Part shown: piece by piece, positions 58,128-64,000 of the stretch
How positions within the stretch are numbered: position 1 is the stretch's first letter
Layout: each line of letters opens with the position of its first letter
Source: Orlajensenia sp037404875
GTDB taxonomy: Bacteria; Actinomycetota; Actinomycetes; Actinomycetales; Microbacteriaceae
Direction of reading: 5' to 3'
Assembly (NCBI RefSeq): GCF_037404875.1
Contig: NZ_JBBELO010000018.1
Location: 62,001 to 126,000 of the forward strand
DNA length: 64,000 nucleotides
Made by a program: the position numbers and the translations under genes
The notes under the pieces: generated by a model
The model's database searches: none
The model's input: the letters and a program-made list of their open reading frames with translations, nothing else
What the model was told of the DNA's origin: nothing

Positions 58128-59516
58128 GTGAAGCTCAAGACGCGCGTGCTCGTCGTCGCCATCGTCGTCTCGTTCGTCGCCTTCCTGGACGGAGCCGTCA
58201 CGAACGTGGCGCTGCCCGCCATCCGGCACGAACTCGGCGGGGGACTGCCCGTGCAGCAGTGGGTGGTCGACGGTTACCTCATCACGCTCGGCGCCCTGAT
58301 CCTGCTCGCCGGCTCACTGAGCGACAACTTCGGTCGACTGCGCATCCTGCGCGTCGGCCTGTACGGCTTCGGGATCACCTCGATCGCCTGTGCCCTCGCC
58401 CCGACCGGTGAGTTCCTCGTCGGCGCGCGGATCGCCCAGGGAGCCGCCGGCGCGTTGCTCGTGCCGAGCTCGCTCGCGCTGATCATCTCGACCTTCCCCT
58501 CCGACGAGCAGGGCAAGGCCATCGGACGCTGGACCGCCTGGACGACGGCCGCCTTCCTCGGCGGCCCGGCGCTCGGCGGCATCCTCGTGGACGCGGTGTC
58601 GTGGCGGCTCATCTTCGGCATCAACATCCTCCCGATCGCGTTCGCGCTCTGGCTCATGATGCGGCTCGGACGCGACGTGCGCACCGCTCCTCGGGTCGGC
58701 ATCGACTACATCGGCGGCGTGCTCGGCGTGCTGGGGCTGGCCGGTCCGGTGTTCGCCCTCATCGAGCAGGGGCGCTACGGGTTCGGAAGCCCACTCATCT
58801 GGGTGCCGGGAATACTCGGGCTGGCCTGCTTGGCCGCCTTCGTCTGGTGGGAGGGCCGCTCACCGCATCCGATGATGCCGTTGAGCCTCTACGCGGCGAG
58901 GAACTTCGCCTGGGGAAACCTGGCGACCTCCTTCATCTACGCCGCCATCGGCTTCTCCGGCTTCGCCCTCACGGTCTTCCTCCAGGAGAGCGCCGGGTAC
59001 TCCGCATTCCTGGCCGGCATCGTGAGCGTGCCGCAGACCCTCATGCTCGTGCTCCTGTCCTCGTACTTCGGCGGGCTGTCCACCCGTTACGGGCCCCGGC
59101 TGTTCATGACCGTCGGGCCGCTCGTGGCGGCGGCCGGCACCCTCTACCTGCTGATGGTCGGAGCCGACGCGAACTACTGGGTGGAGCTCTTCCCCGGCAT
59201 CGTCGTGATGGGACTCGGCATGGCCATGACCGTCGCCCCGCTCACCTCGGCCATCCTGGGCGCCGTCGACCCGATCCACTCCGGCATCGGCTCGGCCGTC
59301 AACAACGCCGTCGCGCGCATCGCCGGCCTCATCGCGGTGGCGTGCACGGGCGTCATCGTGGGCGCGAGCGGACTGGACGTGCGGGGCTACCACCGGGCGG
59401 TGATCGCCTGCGCGGTGCTCCTGGCCATCGGCGGCGTCGTCTCGTGGCTCGGCATCCGCAATCGTGCGCCTGTCCAGCGGATTCCGGATGCCGGAGCGGC
59501 CCACCCCATCGCCTGA
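58128..59516 (+). CDS. MFS transporter, DHA2 (EmrB/QacA-like) family
   Basis: A 462-residue drug:proton antiporter-like protein with about 14 helices. Helix 1 has SFVAFLDGAVTNVALPAI (motif with D and N typical of the 14-helix class), then LLAGSLSDNFGRLRILRVG (motif A) and GGPALGGILVDAVSWRLIF (motif C, GxxxGGxLxxxxSWR). Substrates are probably hydrophobic compounds. An Lrp-type regulator is encoded next on the same strand, but a link is not shown. Confidence 0.93.
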   Translation: MKLKTRVLVVAIVVSFVAFLDGAVTNVALPAIRHELGGGLPVQQWVVDGYLITLGALILLAGSLSDNFGRLRILRVGLYGFGITSIACALAPTGEFLVGARIAQGAAGALLVPSSLALIISTFPSDEQGKAIGRWTAWTTAAFLGGPALGGILVDAVSWRLIFGINILPIAFALWLMMRLGRDVRTAPRVGIDYIGGVLGVLGLAGPVFALIEQGRYGFGSPLIWVPGILGLACLAAFVWWEGRSPHPMMPLSLYAARNFAWGNLATSFIYAAIGFSGFALTVFLQESAGYSAFLAGIVSVPQTLMLVLLSSYFGGLSTRYGPRLFMTVGPLVAAAGTLYLLMVGADANYWVELFPGIVVMGLGMAMTVAPLTSAILGAVDPIHSGIGSAVNNAVARIAGLIAVACTGVIVGASGLDVRGYHRAVIACAVLLAIGGVVSWLGIRNRAPVQRIPDAGAAHPIA

Positions 59517-59561
59517 GGTTTCGGCGAGCCGAAGAAAGCATGGAGAAGCTGCGACTGCCGG

Positions 59562-59567
59562 TACCAT
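59562..59567 (+). promoter_or_regulatory. Candidate -10 box of the Lrp-type regulator gene
   Basis: TACCAT, with about 30 bases of leader containing GAAAGGA before GTG 59605. Confidence 0.4.
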
Positions 59568-59604
59568 TGCGGAAGCTTCTGCGCCCTTCGGAAAGGAATC
59601 CGCC

Positions 59605-60087
59605 GTGGATTCGAAGAAACCTGATCTCGATCGCGTCGATCGTGCCCTCTTGAGGGCGCTGTCGGCGAACGCGCGCGCCTCGGGCTCCGCCCTGGCGAGC
59701 GAGGTGGGCGTCGCAGAGTCGACCGTGTCGCTGCGCCTGCGGCGGCTGCAGTCACTCGGCCACATCCGCGGCTATCACGCCGACATCGACCTCGCGACCC
59801 TCGGCGCCTCGCTGCAGGCCCTCATCGCGGTGCGGCTGGCCAAGCACGCGCGGGAGGAGATCGACGCCTTCTGGCAGGCGGCCCCCCACCTTCCCGGCGT
59901 GCTCGGCATCTTCCACATGGCGGGAGCCGACGACTACCTGCTGCACGTCGCCGCCCACGACGCCACGGAGCTGCGCGACTTCGTGCTCACGCACCTCACC
60001 GGCCACCCGGCGGTTGCGCACACCGAGACGAACCTCATCTTCGAGCACGTCGACGGCGATGGCTGGAAGGAGCTGGTGGCCGAGTGA
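59605..60087 (+). CDS. Lrp/AsnC family transcriptional regulator
   Basis: A 160-residue regulator. Winged helix-turn-helix at about 8-60 (DLDRVDRALLRALSANARAS; VAESTVSLRLRRLQSLGHIR) and the RAM ligand-binding domain after it (LQALIAVRLAKHAREEIDAF; VLGIFHMAGADDYLLHVA). It senses amino acids or related small molecules. The last four bases overlap the VIT1-like gene (GTGA). Autoregulation and control of that gene are likely but not visible. Confidence 0.92.
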   Translation: MDSKKPDLDRVDRALLRALSANARASGSALASEVGVAESTVSLRLRRLQSLGHIRGYHADIDLATLGASLQALIAVRLAKHAREEIDAFWQAAPHLPGVLGIFHMAGADDYLLHVAAHDATELRDFVLTHLTGHPAVAHTETNLIFEHVDGDGWKELVAE

Positions 60088-61175
60088 GTACCGCGCTACC
60101 CGGCGACCGCTCGAGCAGGAACCTGCGCCGCTGGCGGCAGTACCTCGCCGACGAGCGCGCCGAAGCCGCCGTCTACCGCGAGCTCGCGGGCCGGCGCACG
60201 GGCGAGGAGCGCGAGATCCTGCTCGCCCTCGCCGAGGCCGAGGGGCGCCACGAGGCGCACTGGCGCGAGCTGCTCGGCGCGGATGCGGGCAGGCCGGTCT
60301 CTGCGGACCTGCGCACCCGTATTCTCGCCGTGCTCGCCCGCCGGTTCGGTTCGGTGTTCGTGCTCGCACTCGCGCAGCGCGCCGAGGGCCGCTCCCCGTA
60401 CGCGGACGACCCGCAGGCGACCGCCGCCATGGCGGCCGACGAGCGCATCCACGGGGAGGTCGTGCGCGGGCTGGCCGCCCGCGGGCGCCGTCGGCTCTCG
60501 GGCACCTTCCGCGCCGCCGTCTTCGGCGCCAACGACGGGCTGGTCTCGAACCTCGCCCTCGTGCTCGGCATCGCGGCCACCGGCGTGCCGACCGGAGTCG
60601 TGCTGTTCACGGGCATCGCGGGACTGCTCGCCGGCGCGCTCTCGATGGGCGCGGGCGAATACGTCTCCGTGCGCTCCCAGCGGGAGCTGCTCGAGGCATC
60701 CGCCCCCGATCCGAGCGCCCAGACCGTGCTGCCCGACCTCGACGTGAACGCGAACGAGCTCGCGCTCGTCTACCGGGCCCGCGGCATGTCGGAGCAGGCC
60801 GCCTCGGATCGCGCCGCTCGGCTGTTCGAGGCGCTGCACGCCGCCGAGGAGGCGCCGCCGACCGCCGGCATCGATGTGCTCGATGACCATGAGACGGTCG
60901 GCACGGGCCTCGCCGCCGCGGCATCGAGCTTCTGCTTCTTCGCCTCGGGTGCCCTCATCCCGATCCTGCCCTTCCTGTTCGGCCTGAGCGGACTGGCCGC
61001 CATCGCGGTCTCGGTCGTGCTGGTGGGCATCGCCCTACTCGTCACGGGCGCCATCGTCGGCCTGCTCTCGGGGGCGGCACCGCTGTCTCGGGCGCTGCGG
61101 CAACTCGTCATCGGCTACGGCGCCGCGGCCGTCACCTACGCGCTCGGCCTCCTGTTCGGCACGAGCCTGGGCTGA
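60084..61175 (+). CDS. VIT1/CCC1-family transporter with N-terminal ferritin-like domain
   Basis: A 363-residue protein. Residues about 12-130 are a ferritin/rubrerythrin-like helical bundle with carboxylate-His ligands (YLADERAEAAVYRELAG; EAEGRHEAHWRELLG; MAADERIHGEVVRGL). The VIT1/CCC1 membrane domain follows: FRAAVFGANDGLVSNLALVL, ALSMGAGEYVSVRSQREL, and three C-terminal helices. These are Fe2+ or Mn2+ exporters; the same fusion occurs in membrane-bound ferritin A (MbfA) of rhizobia, an iron exporter. It is cotranscribed with the Lrp-type regulator. Confidence 0.92.
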   Translation: MSTALPGDRSSRNLRRWRQYLADERAEAAVYRELAGRRTGEEREILLALAEAEGRHEAHWRELLGADAGRPVSADLRTRILAVLARRFGSVFVLALAQRAEGRSPYADDPQATAAMAADERIHGEVVRGLAARGRRRLSGTFRAAVFGANDGLVSNLALVLGIAATGVPTGVVLFTGIAGLLAGALSMGAGEYVSVRSQRELLEASAPDPSAQTVLPDLDVNANELALVYRARGMSEQAASDRAARLFEALHAAEEAPPTAGIDVLDDHETVGTGLAAAASSFCFFASGALIPILPFLFGLSGLAAIAVSVVLVGIALLVTGAIVGLLSGAAPLSRALRQLVIGYGAAAVTYALGLLFGTSLG

Positions 61176-61208
61176 ACCCGCCTGGGCTGAGCGCTCGGCT
61201 CCCCGGCC

Positions 61209-62054
61209 TCAGTGCGCCGGCTCCGTGACGAAGTCGATCAACTGCTCCACCCGGCCGAGCAGGGCCGGCTCGAGGTCGGCATAGGTGCGCACCTGCCCGA
61301 GGATGCGCTGCCAGGCGCGGGCGATGTCGGCCTGCTCGGCGTGCGGCCAGCCCAGGGCGGCGCAGACGCCGTGCTTCCAGTCCGTTCCCCGCGGGATGAC
61401 GGGCCAGGCCTCCCGGCCGATGCGCGCCGGACGTACCGCCTGCCAGATGTCGATGAACGGATGCCCGACGACGAGCACGTGAGCGCCGTACGGCCCGCGG
61501 GCGACGGCATCCGCGATGCGGGACTCCTTGGAGTTCGGCACGAGGTGGTCGACGAGAACGCCGACCCGGCGGCGGGCGGTGGGGGCGAACCCGCGCACGA
61601 TGGCATCGAGATCGTCGACCCCCTCGAGGTACTCCACGACGACGCCCTCTGCGCGCAGGTCGGCGCCCCAGACCTTCTCGACGAGTTCGGCGTCGTGGCG
61701 GCCCTCGACGAAGATGCGGCTCGGCAGGGCGACCTTGGCCGGCCCGTTGTCGACGGCGAACGAGCCGGATGCGGTGCGGTCGCGACCTCGGGGAGCCGCT
61801 GGCTTGGGCGCGGTGAGCACGACCGCCTCGCCGTCGAGGAGGAAGCCGGGACCGAGCGGGAAGAGGCGGCGCGTGCCGAAGCGGTCCTCGAGGCTCACGA
61901 TGCCCTTCTCGAGAGCCACCACGGCTCCGCAGAAGCCGGTGACGACCTCCTCGACCACGAGGTCGCGCTCGGCCCAGACCTCGGGAACCACGCGTCGACC
62001 GGCGCGTCGCCAGTCGCCCTGCAGAACATCGCTGCCGTACCTGTCGAAGTCCAT
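61209..62054 (-). CDS. DUF3097 protein
   Basis: A 281-residue protein of the actinobacterial DUF3097 family. MDFDRYGSDVL at the start; PSRIFVEGRHDAELVEKVWG, LEGVDDLDAIV and VLVDHLVPNSKES are typical of a TOPRIM-like core (E and DxD residues). TOPRIM folds cut or join nucleic acids or bind phosphates; no function is established for this family. The -10 box TAGTTT is six bases upstream of ATG 62054. It is convergent with the VIT1-like gene. Confidence 0.88.
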   Translation of the reverse strand: MDFDRYGSDVLQGDWRRAGRRVVPEVWAERDLVVEEVVTGFCGAVVALEKGIVSLEDRFGTRRLFPLGPGFLLDGEAVVLTAPKPAAPRGRDRTASGSFAVDNGPAKVALPSRIFVEGRHDAELVEKVWGADLRAEGVVVEYLEGVDDLDAIVRGFAPTARRRVGVLVDHLVPNSKESRIADAVARGPYGAHVLVVGHPFIDIWQAVRPARIGREAWPVIPRGTDWKHGVCAALGWPHAEQADIARAWQRILGQVRTYADLEPALLGRVEQLIDFVTEPAH

Positions 62055-62060
62055 CGTTCG

Positions 62061-62066
62061 AAACTA
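62061..62066 (-). promoter_or_regulatory. Leaderless-type -10 box of the DUF3097 gene
   Basis: TAGTTT on the minus strand, six bases before ATG 62054; it overlaps the stop codon of dnaE2. Confidence 0.55.
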
Positions 62067-64000
62067 ACTGAAGTCGCGGCTCTTGTTGTGTGCCGCCACG
62101 GTGAGTGGCTCGAAACGGTCGGCGACGAGGTTGACGATGCCCTCCTGGCTGCGCTCGAGCATGCCGCGGACGATCATCGCCGGGGCCTCACGGGCGACGC
62201 GGCGGTAGCGGTTCCACACGCCGACACCGGCGATGACATTGAGGGTTCCGGTCTCGTCCTCGATGTTGAGGAAGGTGATGCCTCCTGCCGTCGCCGGCCG
62301 TTGCCGGTGGGTGACGACGCCGCCCACCTCGTAGCGGCGGCCGTTCTCGGCGGAGTGCAGGGCCTCCACAGAGAGCACGCCCCGCGCCTGAAGCCCCTCG
62401 CGCGCGTGCCGGATGGGATGGTCGTCGGGCGAGATGCCGGTGGTCCAGAGGTCGTAGACCACCTGCTCGACATCGCTCAGCATCGGCAGCAGCGGAGGCT
62501 GCACGACCAGAACCGAGCCATCGAGATAGGCGGCGCGATCCTGCGCGGCGTCGCCGGCCACCCAGAGCGCCTCTCGGGGTGCCAGGCCGAGCGACGCGAA
62601 GGCGCCGGCCGCCGAGAGCGCCTCGAGTTGCTCGGTCTTCAGCCCCACCCGGCGCGCGAGATCCGACATGCTGCGGTAGGCGCCGTGGGCCTCGCGCTCC
62701 GCGACGATGCGCTCGGCAAGGGCCACTCCGATGCCCTTCACCTCGGCGAGGCCCAGGCGCACGGCGAAGGCGCCGTCGCGCCGATGGGCAGCCGACTCGT
62801 CGGGGCGGCGCGCGTCGAAGGATCCCGTCGGCGGCTGGATGCCCTCGCGGCAGCTGTCGCGCCCGGTGACGCGGATGCCGCCGGTGCCCTCGGCCAGCGG
62901 CTCGAGCCCCGCGTGCGCGCGTGAGCGCAGGATGTCGGGTCGGCGCACCTGCACGCCGTGCCTGCGGGCATCGGCGGTGAGCGTCTGCGGTGAGTAGAAG
63001 CCCATGGGCTGCGCCCTCAGCAGCGCGGCCAGGAAGGCGGCCGGGTAGTGCAGCTTGAACCACGAGCTCGCATAGACGAGCAGCGCGAAGCTGATCGCAT
63101 GGCTCTCGGCGAAGCCGAAGCTCGCGAAGGCCTCGATCTTGCCGTAGATGCTGTCGGCCACCTCGTCGCTGATGCCGTTGCGGGCCATGCCCTCGTAGAG
63201 CTTGGCTTTCAGGGTGGAGATCTTCTCGACCCCGCGCTTGGAACCCATCGCCCGGCGCAGGCGGTCGGCATCCTCGGCCGTGCAGTCGCCGACGGCCACG
63301 GCCATCTGCATGAGCTGCTCCTGGAACAGCGGAACGCCGAGCGTGCGTTCGAGCACCGGCTCGAGCTTGGGATGCAGGTAGCTGATGGGCTCGGTACCCA
63401 TCTTGCGGCGGATGAAGGGGTGCACGGCTCCGCCCTGCACCGGACCGGGACGGATGAGGGCGATCTCGACGACGAGGTCGTAGAAGCGCCGCGGCTGCAG
63501 GCGGGGGAGCGTGCCCATCTGGGCGCGGCTCTCGACCTGGAAGACGCCGATGGAATCCGCGCGGCAGAGCATGTCGTAGACCGCGGGCTCTTCCTTCGGC
63601 AGGGTGTCGAGGCTCCACTGCTCGCCGAGGTCATCGCGCACCGTGTCGAAGGTGTACTGCAGGGCCGCGAGCATCCCGAGGCCGAGCAGGTCGAACTTCA
63701 CCAGGCCCATCCAGGCGCAGTCGTCCTTGTCCCACTGCAGCACGGTGCGCTTGTCCATGCGGGCGTGCTCGATGGGACAGACCTCGCCCACCGGGCGGTC
63801 GGTGAGCACCATGCCGCCCGAGTGGATGCCGAGGTGACGCGGAAAGCTCAGCAGCTTCTCGGCGAGCTCGATGACGGGGCCGGGGATGTCGTGGTCGGCG
63901 CTCGTGATCTCGGCGCCCCAGCGCTCCACCTGCTTGGTCCAGGCATCCTGCTGGCCGCCGCTGAAGCCGAGGGCCTTCGCCATGTCGCGCACCGCCGCCT
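62064..64000 (-). CDS. dnaE2: Error-prone DNA polymerase DnaE2, C-terminal part (5' end outside window)
   Basis: The visible 645 codons cover the fingers, helix-hairpin-helix and OB domains of a C-family polymerase: FPRHLGIHSGGMVLTDRPVG, VKFDLLGLGMLAAL, RADSIGVFQVESRAQM, RPGPVQGGAVHPFIRR, then FGFAESHAISFALLVYASSW. The FQVESRAQM and IRPGPVQGG forms are typical of DnaE2 rather than DnaE1 (FQLEG). The C terminus ends at LTVAAHNKSRDFS without the DnaE1 tail. DnaE2 works with ImuA' and ImuB in mutagenic repair; those genes are not in view. The apparent start at 63992 is internal. Confidence 0.95.
   Translation of the reverse strand, partial: AAVRDMAKALGFSGGQQDAWTKQVERWGAEITSADHDIPGPVIELAEKLLSFPRHLGIHSGGMVLTDRPVGEVCPIEHARMDKRTVLQWDKDDCAWMGLVKFDLLGLGMLAALQYTFDTVRDDLGEQWSLDTLPKEEPAVYDMLCRADSIGVFQVESRAQMGTLPRLQPRRFYDLVVEIALIRPGPVQGGAVHPFIRRKMGTEPISYLHPKLEPVLERTLGVPLFQEQLMQMAVAVGDCTAEDADRLRRAMGSKRGVEKISTLKAKLYEGMARNGISDEVADSIYGKIEAFASFGFAESHAISFALLVYASSWFKLHYPAAFLAALLRAQPMGFYSPQTLTADARRHGVQVRRPDILRSRAHAGLEPLAEGTGGIRVTGRDSCREGIQPPTGSFDARRPDESAAHRRDGAFAVRLGLAEVKGIGVALAERIVAEREAHGAYRSMSDLARRVGLKTEQLEALSAAGAFASLGLAPREALWVAGDAAQDRAAYLDGSVLVVQPPLLPMLSDVEQVVYDLWTTGISPDDHPIRHAREGLQARGVLSVEALHSAENGRRYEVGGVVTHRQRPATAGGITFLNIEDETGTLNVIAGVGVWNRYRRVAREAPAMIVRGMLERSQEGIVNLVADRFEPLTVAAHNKSRDFS

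Noticed and set aside
61160..61195. CCTGGGCTGA occurring twice at the end of the VIT1-like gene
   Set aside because: A short local duplication of the 3' end; no hairpin and no sign of function.

Overview
The window is a high-GC (roughly two thirds G+C), gene-dense stretch of chromosome. It looks like an actinobacterium of the Microbacteriaceae type. The evidence is the rne-rplU-rpmA-obgE-proB-proA-nadD-rsfS order, a glgC/glgA divergent pair, a cysteine-free L31, DUF3097, DUF3099, DUF4031 and a DUF7882-like small protein. Many promoters also put a TANNNT box only six or seven bases from the start codon, as expected for leaderless mRNAs. No CRISPR array, rRNA gene or complete insertion sequence is present. 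The assignment to family is inference from gene content.

Layout. 1-8,385: conserved core (end of RNase E/G, L21, L27, ObgE, proline synthesis, NadD, RsfS, tRNA-Ala). 8,386-14,650: an accessory patch. It starts behind the tRNA with debris of a rhamnulokinase gene and of an M23 peptidase gene. It continues with a 1,384-residue membrane-anchored SARP/nSTAND1 regulator facing a TolB-like lipoprotein, and ends in a small IS30 relic. 14,650-18,300: small genes (VOC protein, membrane thioredoxin plus DUF4395, AlkA-like glycosylase, membrane proteins). 18,425-22,868: a three-gene operon for a family 2 polysaccharide synthase, a membrane-fusion-like protein and a GH81 beta-1,3-glucanase lipoprotein. 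22,984-31,095: DNA-repair genes (SRAP, second glycosylase), a secreted transglycosylase-like protein, a zinc-finger nuclease-like protein, and a run of FUSC, TMEM175 and MpaB-family genes. 31,206-39,448: ABC-F, SURF1, fabG, serB, glgC, glgA, an ABC ATPase, L31. 39,512-44,800: an oxidoreductase-exonuclease fused ORF, treS, a hydrolase and a glycosyltransferase. 44,826-50,653: a signalling block with an EAL phosphodiesterase, an RsbQ-like hydrolase, a PAS-GAF-GGDEF cyclase, a protein kinase and a sirtuin. 50,730-64,000: RNA methyltransferase, PBP-type carboxypeptidase, SGNH hydrolase, SulP transporter, MscS channel, helicase, MFS pump, Lrp regulator, VIT1/ferritin-like protein, DUF3097 and the end of DnaE2.

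How genes work together. Three local systems stand out. (1) The membrane SARP and the divergent TolB lipoprotein share an intergenic region with three perfect and one degenerate 11-bp repeats ending eight bases before a candidate -10 box, which is the expected geometry of a SARP operator. (2) The GT2, membrane-fusion and GH81 genes overlap by four bases each and predict a secreted beta-glucan. (3) An RsbQ-like receptor hydrolase overlaps a PAS-GAF-GGDEF cyclase and is divergent from an EAL phosphodiesterase, making a compact cyclic-di-GMP switch. Glycogen/trehalose genes (glgC, glgA/glgM, treS) are consistent with the actinobacterial maltose-1-phosphate pathway.
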